From Gp6-AA40 sp050742535 (lineage in GTDB: Bacteria; Acidobacteriota; Vicinamibacteria; Vicinamibacterales; UBA2999): a DNA stretch of 17,941 bases. The DNA lies in the NCBI GenBank assembly GCA_050742535.1, contig JBOGIQ010000095.1:1-17941 (forward strand), in the 5' to 3' direction. Numbering within the stretch: position 1 is the first letter of the stretch; each line of letters begins with the position of its first letter. Made by a program: the position numbers and the translations under genes. Of this stretch, positions 1-6,334 are shown in pieces. The notes beneath the pieces are model-generated. The model was not told the DNA's origin. It made no database searches and worked only from the letters and a program-made list of their open reading frames with translations.

Positions 1-1
1 G

Positions 2-79
2 GCGAAGCTGCTCGCCGATCAAAGCCGCTTCATGGACGCGCTCAGCCAGGCAATGGCGCCGCCGAAGAAGAAGCCGTGA
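2..79 (+). CDS. Phasin-like protein, C-terminal end only
   Basis: An open frame enters from the left edge and stops at TGA 77-79, giving the last 25 residues of a protein that starts outside the window. The end begins AKLLADQSRF and finishes with a PPKKKP tail. It aligns without gaps to the end of the phasin-like protein at 2878-3141: AKLL, then Q two residues later, then F, L, A and P recur at matching spacing. I therefore infer a second phasin-type granule-associated protein. The stop lies one base before the ATG of the acyl-CoA synthetase, so the two genes are probably translationally coupled. With only 25 residues visible, the family assignment is tentative. Confidence 0.55.
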   Translation, partial: AKLLADQSRFMDALSQAMAPPKKKP

Positions 80-80
80 C

Positions 81-2798
81 ATGACGGAACGCCGTCCGTG
101 GCTCGGCCTCTATCAGTCGGTTCCCCCTTCCATTGAGCCGCCGGCCCGCACGGGCCTGGAGATGTTCCGCCACACCGTCGCGGCGCATCGCGACGCCGCT
201 CTGGTGCATTACTTCGATCGATCGAGCACCGCTGGACAGCTCGATGCCTGGTCGGACGCGCTGGCGGTGGCCCTGCAGGAACGCGGCGCCGAGCCTGGCG
301 AGCGCATCGCGATGTATCTGCAGAACATCCCGCAGGTGTTCGTCGCCGTGCTCGCCGCCTGGAAATGCGGCGCCGTCATCGTCCCCTGCAACCCGATGCT
401 GCGCGAGCGCGAGCTCACGAAGATCCTCGCCGATTCGGGCAGCCGCATCCTCATCTCCCAGGAAGATCTGTACGCCGACGTCGCCCGCGCTGCCCTGCCG
501 GCAACGGCCGTGCAGCACACGATCACCACATCGCCGTTCGAGCTTCTCGACGAGTCGGCACCCACCCCGCGCGTGCTGTCGGGCACGCGGCGGCTCCGCC
601 ACGACGGCATCGCCGACCTGTTCGAGCTCGCGAATGCACACGCCGGCCAGGTGCCGCAACCGGTTGAAATCACCGGCGACGACGTGGCGTTCATGGTCTA
701 CACGTCGGGGACGACGGGCGAACCGAAAGCGGCGATGAATACGCATCGGAACGTGGTGTTTGCCACGTCGGTCTACGAACGGTGGATCGGGCTGACGCCC
801 CAGGACGCTATCCTCGGGCTGGCGCCGCTCTTCCACGTCACCGGCCTCATCGGACACGTCACGCTGGCCATGCTGACGGCCAGTCCCCTCGTGCTGTTTT
901 ATCGCTTCGACGTGGACGAGGCCTGCCGGCTGACCGAGCGGCACCGCGCAACGTTCACGGTGTCGGCGGTCACGGCCTTCATCGCGCTGCTCAACAGCGA
1001 GGCGATGGACAAGTACGACCTCTCGTCGCTGACGAAGGTCTACACCGGCGGCGCACCCACACCGCCCGGCGTCCTCGCCGACTGGCACGCGAAGACCGGC
1101 ACCCGCATTCACCCGATGTACGGGCTGACCGAAGCCACGTCGCCGACCCACATGACGCCGCACAACAGCGTGCCGCCGGTCGATTCGCGCACCGGTGCGA
1201 TGTCGGTCGGCGTGCCGGTGTTCGACACCGATGTGCGGGTCGTCACCGACGCGGGATATGACGCCGCACCGTACGAAATCGGCGAGCTCGTCATCGCCGG
1301 CCCGCAGATCATTCCCGGCTACTGGCAGAAGCCGAAGGAAACGGCGGCGTCGCTGGGCGGCGGCGAGCTCCGGACCGGCGACGTCGGGTTCATGGACGAC
1401 CACGGGTGGTTCTACCTCGTCGATCGCGCCAAGGACATGATCGTCGCCTCCGGGTTCAAGGTATGGCCGCGCGAGGTCGAGGAAGTGCTCTACCTGCACC
1501 CGGCCGTGCGCGAGGCGGCCGTCATCGGCATCTCGGATCCGTATCGCGGCGAGACGATCAAGGCGGTGATCAGCCTCAAGGCCGGGCACAGCGTCACCGC
1601 CGGCGAGATCAAGGCGTTCGCGCGCGAACGCATGGCCGCTTACAAATACCCGCGCGTCGTCGAGATCGTCGACGATCTGCCGAAGACGACCAGCGGCAAG
1701 ATCATGCGGCGCCTGCTGCAGACGACGACGCTCGACGCGGGATCACCGCTGCGTGGAGCCGAGCTGGAGCTGGTCAGCGTCACGTATCCGCAGCTCCGCG
1801 CGGCGGTCGAAGCGCGCGCCGTGCTCGAAGTCGGTGCGATCTGGCTGCGGCTCAGCCGGGGTCCGATCCCGCGCTCCACCGCGGAACTGCTCTACGAACG
1901 GCTGCAGGCGATGCTCGGTCAGCTCGATGACGTGGGCCGGTTTCTGGATCGCGACGCGTTCCTTGCCGCGAGCGAGGCGTATCATGCCGCCGTCATCGAC
2001 CTGGCCGAGAACGAGCATCTGTCGAAGGCGTTCCGCCGGCTGCGGCTGCGCGAGCTGCTGACCTCGGTGTTGAAAGACACTCCGGCGACCCCGGATCGCA
2101 TCGTGCCGCTGCACGAGTACCTGACCGACTCCGTTGTCGCGACGAATGCGGCCGGCGCCGTCAAGGCGATTCTGACGTGGGGCGAAGCATCGCGCGCCAA
2201 CATCCGTGTCGTCCTCGGCGCCGAGGAGCCGGCTGGCGACGAGCTCCGTCCCGGCAGCATCGTCGAGGACCTGTCGATCGCACAGGCGAGGGAACAGAAC
2301 AGCCGCGAGGGAGACGTTGACGCGCTGATGATGGCGCTCGATGCGCGCGCCGCGCTGGAAATCGGGATCACGCAGACGCTCGGCCCGGCGCTGACCGGCG
2401 AAACCGAACGCGAGTCGCTGATCGCACGGCTTCGCGCGTTTACGCCGCTGGTGCGCGGAACGAGCCCGGCTCACGTCGCGAGGTACGTGCGCGGCGATGA
2501 TGCATTCCACCGCATCTTCCTGAGCCTGCTTCGCAATCCGTTGCTGTTCGATATCTACAACGGCATGGATGTGCCCGAGCTGATGCGGCGGGTGCTCGAG
2601 GTCGCGCCGCCGTCCATTCGCGAGGTGTTCGACGATCACAAAGGCCTCACCGACGCCCTCCGCGGAGGTGACGCCGAGGCGACCGCCGCCGCCATCACCG
2701 ATCACGTCAATCGGGTCCGGGCCGCGCTGGCGGCCTTCGTATCGTCGCAGGCCGTCGCTGACGGAGGCAGACTGATCCCCGCTGATTTGGCCCGTTGA
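81..2798 (+). CDS. Acyl-CoA synthetase (AMP-binding) fused to two FCD (GntR-type sensor) domains
   Basis: The first ~550 residues are a complete ANL-family acyl-CoA synthetase, which activates a carboxylic acid to its CoA thioester through an acyl-adenylate. Visible motifs are YTSGTTGEPK (207-216), YGLTE (347-351), RTGDVGF (431-437), the DRAKDMIVASGFKVWP hinge (448-463) and PKTTSGK with the adenylation lysine at 540. Residues ~570-710 and ~748-885 each look like an FCD domain, the all-helical ligand/metal-binding half of FadR/VanR-type GntR regulators. The second copy keeps the usual D-x-x-F-H motif (D806, H810) and the two later histidines (H853, H875). The first has lost the Asp (S631) and the last His. 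No winged-helix domain is present. The ATG lies one base after the preceding stop. FCD assignment is by pattern recognition; substrate is unknown, with a hydroxyacyl or fatty acid likely from the PHA context. Confidence 0.88.
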   Translation: MTERRPWLGLYQSVPPSIEPPARTGLEMFRHTVAAHRDAALVHYFDRSSTAGQLDAWSDALAVALQERGAEPGERIAMYLQNIPQVFVAVLAAWKCGAVIVPCNPMLRERELTKILADSGSRILISQEDLYADVARAALPATAVQHTITTSPFELLDESAPTPRVLSGTRRLRHDGIADLFELANAHAGQVPQPVEITGDDVAFMVYTSGTTGEPKAAMNTHRNVVFATSVYERWIGLTPQDAILGLAPLFHVTGLIGHVTLAMLTASPLVLFYRFDVDEACRLTERHRATFTVSAVTAFIALLNSEAMDKYDLSSLTKVYTGGAPTPPGVLADWHAKTGTRIHPMYGLTEATSPTHMTPHNSVPPVDSRTGAMSVGVPVFDTDVRVVTDAGYDAAPYEIGELVIAGPQIIPGYWQKPKETAASLGGGELRTGDVGFMDDHGWFYLVDRAKDMIVASGFKVWPREVEEVLYLHPAVREAAVIGISDPYRGETIKAVISLKAGHSVTAGEIKAFARERMAAYKYPRVVEIVDDLPKTTSGKIMRRLLQTTTLDAGSPLRGAELELVSVTYPQLRAAVEARAVLEVGAIWLRLSRGPIPRSTAELLYERLQAMLGQLDDVGRFLDRDAFLAASEAYHAAVIDLAENEHLSKAFRRLRLRELLTSVLKDTPATPDRIVPLHEYLTDSVVATNAAGAVKAILTWGEASRANIRVVLGAEEPAGDELRPGSIVEDLSIAQAREQNSREGDVDALMMALDARAALEIGITQTLGPALTGETERESLIARLRAFTPLVRGTSPAHVARYVRGDDAFHRIFLSLLRNPLLFDIYNGMDVPELMRRVLEVAPPSIREVFDDHKGLTDALRGGDAEATAAAITDHVNRVRAALAAFVSSQAVADGGRLIPADLAR

Positions 2799-2807
2799 AC
2801 CACATAT

Positions 2808-2837
2808 TTGACATACTCAGCAACTGCGTTGTATGCT
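2808..2837 (+). promoter_or_regulatory. Sigma70-type promoter of the PHA operon
   Basis: A perfect TTGACA (-35) at 2808-2813 is followed after 18 nt by TATGCT (-10) at 2832-2837. It lies directly behind the stop of the synthetase gene, in an AT-richer stretch that stands out from the GC-rich surroundings. Transcription should start near 2844, leaving a leader of ~35 nt before the phasin-like gene. This separates the phasin/phaE/phaC/phaZ operon from the upstream genes. Confidence 0.75.
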
Positions 2838-2862
2838 ACGCACACGAGTCATACAGCACAAA

Positions 2863-2870
2863 AGAAAGGA
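2863..2870 (+). promoter_or_regulatory. Ribosome binding site of the phasin-like gene
   Basis: AGAAAGGA sits 7 nt before the ATG at 2878. It decides the start: the in-frame upstream ATG at 2833 lies inside the -10 box of the promoter and cannot be used from that transcript. Confidence 0.7.
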
Positions 2871-2877
2871 CTTAGAG

Positions 2878-3141
2878 ATGTCTGATTATGTGAAGCGCGC
2901 GAACGGCGTCGGCGACCAGTACCTGGCGGCGTTGGCGGATAGCCAGGAGCAGTTCCTGAAGACGCTGACGGCGTTTTCCTCGTGGGTGCCGAAGGTTCCC
3001 GCGGCAGCCGCGCCGGTTGCCGCCGAGCTGCCGACGCCAAAAGAAGTGGTCGAAGCGAACTTCGCGTTTGCGGCCAAGCTGCTCGAGCAGCAGAAGGACT
3101 TCACTGAGAAGCTCGTCGCCGCAACGACCCCCGCGAACTGA
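2878..3141 (+). CDS. Small phasin-like PHA granule protein
   Basis: This 87-aa protein has two helical, heptad-compatible segments (about residues 3-37 and 52-82) joined by an Ala/Pro linker (38-51, VPKVPAAAAPVAAELP). That layout is typical of short phasins, the amphipathic proteins that coat PHA granules and influence their size and number. It is the first gene after the strong promoter at 2808 and precedes the synthase subunit and PhaC genes. Its C-terminal third resembles the protein that ends at position 79, which suggests paralogues. ATG 2878 is chosen from the ribosome binding site and promoter geometry. The sequence is too short for a firm family call, so the function rests mainly on context and composition. 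Confidence 0.7.
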   Translation: MSDYVKRANGVGDQYLAALADSQEQFLKTLTAFSSWVPKVPAAAAPVAAELPTPKEVVEANFAFAAKLLEQQKDFTEKLVAATTPAN

Positions 3142-3171
3142 GAAGATAGGCCGGGGGGTTCGACGCGAGTG

Positions 3172-3579
3172 ATGTCTGAAAGCGACGCGTCAAAGGCCGA
3201 GCCTACGCTCGTCGAGCGCTGGCTGCAGGATCAGCAGCAGTGGCAGCGCACGCTTTTTACGTACCTCGATTCGATGATGAAGAACGACGAGTTCCTCATG
3301 CACATGGGGAACGCGATGAGGGGGTCGCTTCTGGCAGGCAAACCGTACCCGACCACGCCGCCACCGGCGGCAGCGTCCGCGGACGAAGCGGCGACGGCCG
3401 ATCGGCTCGATAAGGTGCTCTACGCCTTGCACCAGCTGCAGGGTCAGATGCAGGACGTGCTGATGACCCTCGACGAAATCCGCGCCGGAAAAGAAAAAGC
3501 CATCCGGCTGAAGCCGGACTCCACGAAAAAACCGGCGTCGGGCGCGCGCAAGACGGGAAAACGCCGGCCGCGATCGTGA
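3172..3579 (+). CDS. PhaE/PhaR-like PHA synthase subunit (short)
   Basis: The 135-aa protein begins with a helical, Gln/Trp-rich segment (ERWLQDQQQWQRTLFTYLD). It continues with MKNDEFLMHMGNAMRGSLL, an Ala/Pro linker, and a coiled-coil-like helix (DRLDKVLYALHQLQGQMQDV). This order resembles the accessory subunits of class III (PhaE) and class IV (PhaR) PHA synthases, which bind and activate PhaC. At 135 aa it is much shorter than classical PhaE and closer to PhaR. The tail is basic (KKPASGARKTGKRRPR) and includes RLKPDST, encoded by a copy of a palindromic repeat. The gene overlaps phaC by four bases (GTGA), supporting co-translation of a complex. GTG 3169, one codon upstream, is an equally possible start. 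Confidence 0.72.
   Translation: MSESDASKAEPTLVERWLQDQQQWQRTLFTYLDSMMKNDEFLMHMGNAMRGSLLAGKPYPTTPPPAAASADEAATADRLDKVLYALHQLQGQMQDVLMTLDEIRAGKEKAIRLKPDSTKKPASGARKTGKRRPRS
3503..3519 (+). repeat. Palindromic repeat core embedded in the phaE-like reading frame
   Basis: The 17 bases TCCGGCTGAAGCCGGAC match exactly the reverse complement of the hairpin core in both 36-nt repeats at 10595-10666. In frame they encode RLKPD, followed by ST. The arms can pair with a 2-nt apex. Confidence 0.7.
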
Positions 3580-4646
3580 CAGACGCGGGGGTGGAGCGCG
3601 AGCTGGAAGCGATGCTCGCGCGCTCGGAGCAGACGCGCGCCCGGCTCGATCGCCTCCACGATGTGCTGACCTCCGGCGGGCACTACGGCACGGGGGCCAC
3701 TCCGGCCGCGGTCGTCTATCAGGAAAACAAGCTTCGTCTCCTGCGCCTGCTCGACGAATCCGGTCGGCCGCGCACCGGGCCGGCGGTGCTTTTCGTGCCG
3801 GCGCCAGTCAGCCGTTATTTCATCGTCGATCTGCTGCCAGACCGATCGTTCGCCGGTCATGTCGCCAGCGCGGGATTCGATGTGTTCATCATCGATTTCG
3901 GCGCCCCGGGCGAAGAGGATCGCTTTGCCGACCTCGAGTATTACGTCGAAGGCCTGCTCCGCCGGTCGGTGCGAAAGATATCGGCACTCACCGGCCAGCC
4001 GGCGATCAATATCGTCGGGTACTGTCTGGGCGGAACGCTGTCGCTGCTCTACACCGCGCTGCACCGTTCCACCGTTTCCCGTCTCGTCCTGCTGACAACG
4101 ATGATCGACGCCGACGTCAAGGGTGGGATTGCATGGGTCGCACATCAGATGGGGCTGGCCGGCGAATCGTACGAGGATCCCCGTCTGGTGCCGGCCGTCG
4201 AAATCAAAGGCTGGTTCGAAATGCTCGCGCCAGGGTCCAACAGCCTGATCGGCCGCGTGAACGATCTGTGGGAGCGGCTCGACGACCCTGTCGATCGCCT
4301 GCGCGACGTCCGCACGATGGCGACGTGGGTCGACGACGTGGTCCCGGCGCCCGGGCGGCTGCTGGCGGAGCTCTATCAGCAGTTCGGACCGGGACGGAAT
4401 CGGTTGATGGCGCGCACGGGCACGGTCGGCGCCAGACCGATCGACTGCACCGCGATCACCATGTCTGTCCTGTCGGTGTCGGCGGCGAAGGATCTGATCG
4501 CGCCTGCTGACGGCGTCGATGCGATCCGTTCGCTTGTTCCTCACGCAGAGGTCATGCGCCTCCCCGGCGGCCATGTCGGGATCGTCGCGGGACGCACGGC
4601 GCTCGCGCTGTGGCAGCGAACCGTTGAGTTCCTCACGGCGACGTAA
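3576..4646 (+). CDS. phaC: Poly(3-hydroxyalkanoate) synthase, class III/IV-type PhaC
   Basis: PhaC polymerises (R)-3-hydroxyacyl-CoA into PHA. The 356-aa length equals that of class III PhaC (about 355), well below class I/II enzymes (about 560). The lipase-like box GYCLGG (148-153) carries the catalytic cysteine C150. The general-base and second acid residues appear as D306 (in SAAKDLIAP) and H333 (GGHVG), close to C149/D302/H331 of the Allochromatium enzyme. The N-terminal core VLFVPAPVSRYFIVDLLPDRSF and IDFGAPGEEDR are family hallmarks, although the usual Trp of IDWG is Phe here. The GTG start overlaps the preceding stop as GTGA. The gene lies between a PhaE/PhaR-like subunit and a depolymerase, which fits a two-subunit synthase. 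Confidence 0.93.
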   Translation: MTDAGVERELEAMLARSEQTRARLDRLHDVLTSGGHYGTGATPAAVVYQENKLRLLRLLDESGRPRTGPAVLFVPAPVSRYFIVDLLPDRSFAGHVASAGFDVFIIDFGAPGEEDRFADLEYYVEGLLRRSVRKISALTGQPAINIVGYCLGGTLSLLYTALHRSTVSRLVLLTTMIDADVKGGIAWVAHQMGLAGESYEDPRLVPAVEIKGWFEMLAPGSNSLIGRVNDLWERLDDPVDRLRDVRTMATWVDDVVPAPGRLLAELYQQFGPGRNRLMARTGTVGARPIDCTAITMSVLSVSAAKDLIAPADGVDAIRSLVPHAEVMRLPGGHVGIVAGRTALALWQRTVEFLTAT

Positions 4647-4653
4647 CGATAAA

Positions 4654-5547
4654 ATGCGATCGCTGATGGCATCGGAGTTCATCACGTGGTGCGGCAATCG
4701 CATCCACGTCACCGAAACTGGTGACGGCGATCCGCTGCTCCTGGTCCCCGGTCTCGGAAATAACATCGAGATGTGGGTGCCGTTCATGGAACAGTTTCGG
4801 AAACGGCGCATCATTCGCCTCGATGCTCCGGGCACGGGCCTGTCGAGCACCCCGCTCTGTCCCGTTCCCGTTCCCGCGCTGGCCGATCTCCTCGTCGCCG
4901 TGCTCGACAGCCGCGGAATCACGTCGACAGACGTGGTCGGGTTCTCGTACGGCGGCGCCGTCGCACAGCAGCTCGCGTTCGACCATCCAGAGCGCGTCGG
5001 CCGCCTCGTGCTCGCGGCAACCAACTGCGGCATCGGCGCGTTTCCAGGATGGCTGCCTGCCGTCACGGGGCTGGCGACTCCGCTGCGGTATTACTCACCC
5101 ACGTTCTTCGACCGCACCGCCGCGGCAACCTTTGGCGGCGTGACGGCCCGCGACGCGTCGGTGCGCCGGCGCATGATCGAGGCCCGGCGCAGTCATCCGC
5201 CCTCGGCCGACGGCTACGCGCTGCAGCTATTCGGCATCGTCGGCTGGTCCAGCTGGCATTTCCTGCCGTCGATCACGCACGAAACATTGGTCATCTGCGG
5301 CGATGACGACCCGCTCGTGCCGGTGGCAAACGCCCACCAGCTGGCCGGACGGATCCCGAACGCGACGCTGGAGATCGTCGAGGGCGCCGGGCATCTGTTT
5401 CTGTGGGATGACGCGGAAAATCTGGGGCGGCGAATCGACACGTTCCTCGGCAGGCCTTCGAGTCGCGCCAGCCGTTCCGATCGTTCGAGTCGTTCCCGGC
5501 GGCGGGCCCGGAACGGCTCGAACGAATCGAAAGAGCTGAGACGTTAA
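4654..5547 (+). CDS. phaZ: PhaZ-like intracellular PHA depolymerase (alpha/beta hydrolase)
   Basis: This 297-aa alpha/beta hydrolase has nucleophile elbow GFSYGG (S98), an acid in GDDDPLVP (D219 the likely triad member) and H247 in GAGHLFL. Segments such as DAPGTGLSSTP, ATPLRYYSPTFF, LQLFGIVGWSSWHFLP and RIPNATLEIVEGAGHLF closely follow the pseudomonad medium-chain PHA depolymerase PhaZ. The inferred role is hydrolysis of intracellular PHA granules to hydroxy acids, which the synthetase at 81-2798 could re-activate. The ATG is 7 nt after the phaC stop; ATG 4666 is an alternative. After FLGRP (about residue 267) comes an unusual Ser/Arg-rich tail encoded largely by an inverted repeat. The stop overlaps the stop of the convergent gene. 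Confidence 0.88.
   Translation: MRSLMASEFITWCGNRIHVTETGDGDPLLLVPGLGNNIEMWVPFMEQFRKRRIIRLDAPGTGLSSTPLCPVPVPALADLLVAVLDSRGITSTDVVGFSYGGAVAQQLAFDHPERVGRLVLAATNCGIGAFPGWLPAVTGLATPLRYYSPTFFDRTAAATFGGVTARDASVRRRMIEARRSHPPSADGYALQLFGIVGWSSWHFLPSITHETLVICGDDDPLVPVANAHQLAGRIPNATLEIVEGAGHLFLWDDAENLGRRIDTFLGRPSSRASRSDRSSRSRRRARNGSNESKELRR
5478..5529 (+). other. Long inverted repeat in the 3' end of phaZ, possible terminator
   Basis: The arms at 5478-5496 and 5510-5529 pair over ~19 bp with one G-U wobble and one bulged base, around a 13-nt GC-rich loop. It lies inside the coding sequence and encodes the Ser/Arg-rich tail of PhaZ. No U-tract follows, so it is not a classical intrinsic terminator. It could still stabilise the mRNA end or attenuate read-through into the convergent gene. 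Confidence 0.5.
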
Positions 5548-6140
5548 TCGAGCAGGACCCGGATTCCCACTACAACGCGGAACGCGTTCCTGCCAGACTC
5601 GCCGAACTCCTCTTCATCGAGGAAGGTCCGGCGATAGTCAGCGCCGATGACGACGCCCCAGCCGTCGCCTGCGTTGATGTTGACGCCGCCACCGGGCTGA
5701 ACCATCAGCTGGGTATCGGACTCACCGGAGGCGCGGACGTGCTCGGCGCCGACGATGACCTGCGCAAACGGCCACACACGTCCACCCATGGGCCGGCCGT
5801 TGAATCTCGGGCCCGCGCCAATGTTCCAGAGGTGCAGACGCTCGTCATCGATGCTCTTCGTCGCCCAGCCGATTTCGCCGACGATACCGAACGACTTACT
5901 CGTATTGATCGCGCCATCGAGATTCAGGCCGAACGGGAAGACCTCGGTGCAATCGGTATCGCAGGCGGGTTCCTGCACCGTTAACACCTGATAGGTCCCG
6001 GTCACTTCAAACCTTGGATACGGCGGTGGCGGTGGAGGGTAGGGTCCTGGCTGTGCAGGCTTGGCCTGCGCATATGCGGAAACGGCGGTCGACAGGAACA
6101 GCCCTACTGCAAGCCACGCAATTCGCGAACGTAGACGCAT
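5544..6140 (-). CDS. Secreted outer-membrane beta-barrel protein
   Basis: A 198-aa protein with a clear signal peptide (residues 1-25, charged MRLRSR, hydrophobic core, AYA-QA cleavage). A Pro-rich linker (PGPYPPPPPPYPR) follows, then alternating amphipathic strands with Gly/aromatic turns that end in a charged, hydrophobic final strand (FRVVVGIRVLLD). This is the pattern of small OmpA/OmpX-like barrels (outer membrane protein beta-barrel domain). C60 and C64 could form a periplasmic or loop disulfide. ATG 6140 is chosen over an upstream codon because AGGAGA lies 7 nt before it and it starts the signal peptide exactly. Its stop overlaps the PhaZ stop on the other strand (shared TTAA). No specific function can be assigned. 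Confidence 0.75.
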   Translation of the reverse strand: MRLRSRIAWLAVGLFLSTAVSAYAQAKPAQPGPYPPPPPPYPRFEVTGTYQVLTVQEPACDTDCTEVFPFGLNLDGAINTSKSFGIVGEIGWATKSIDDERLHLWNIGAGPRFNGRPMGGRVWPFAQVIVGAEHVRASGESDTQLMVQPGGGVNINAGDGWGVVIGADYRRTFLDEEEFGESGRNAFRVVVGIRVLLD

Positions 6141-6147
6141 GCTTTTC

Positions 6148-6153
6148 TCTCCT
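6148..6153 (-). promoter_or_regulatory. Ribosome binding site of the beta-barrel gene
   Basis: AGGAGA on the minus strand, 7 nt upstream of ATG 6140, fixes the start of the signal peptide. The rest of the gap up to 6334 is non-coding. It should contain this gene's promoter, but I see no convincing -35/-10 pair. Confidence 0.65.
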
Positions 6154-6286
6154 GAACGCCGGCACATGGTGCGGCCGGCGAGAAGCAGTCAGACGTCCCA
6201 CGCTACAGGATTAAAAACGGCGACGCAAATTAAGGAAGAGGTTGCGTTGCAGAGCTTAGCGGGTCGGGTGCGGACAGGAGATCCGG

Positions 6287-6316
6287 CGTCGGCCGCACCT
6301 GAGAGTGCGGCCGGCG
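6287..6316 (-). terminator. GC-rich hairpin downstream of the TonB-C gene
   Basis: CGGCCGCAC (6290-6298) and its exact complement at 6305-6313 form a 9-bp stem with a 6-nt loop, extendable by about three pairs. It lies ~20 nt beyond the stop of the gene ending at 6335. There is no clear U-tract, so the terminator role is inferred from position. Confidence 0.45.
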
Positions 6317-6334
6317 AAGGACGTGATCACGCGC

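Noticed and set aside
42..1589. 515-aa open frame on the minus strand opposite the synthetase
   Set aside because: It is Arg/His-rich with no domain, and lies opposite a gene with clear synthetase motifs. High GC keeps the antisense frame open.
2833..2877. Longer start of the phasin-like gene at ATG 2833
   Set aside because: This ATG lies in the -10 box of the promoter, and the ribosome binding site fits ATG 2878.
3444..5066. 540-aa minus-strand open frame opposite phaC and phaZ
   Set aside because: It spans several real genes, has low-complexity Arg/Asp/His composition and no recognisable domain.
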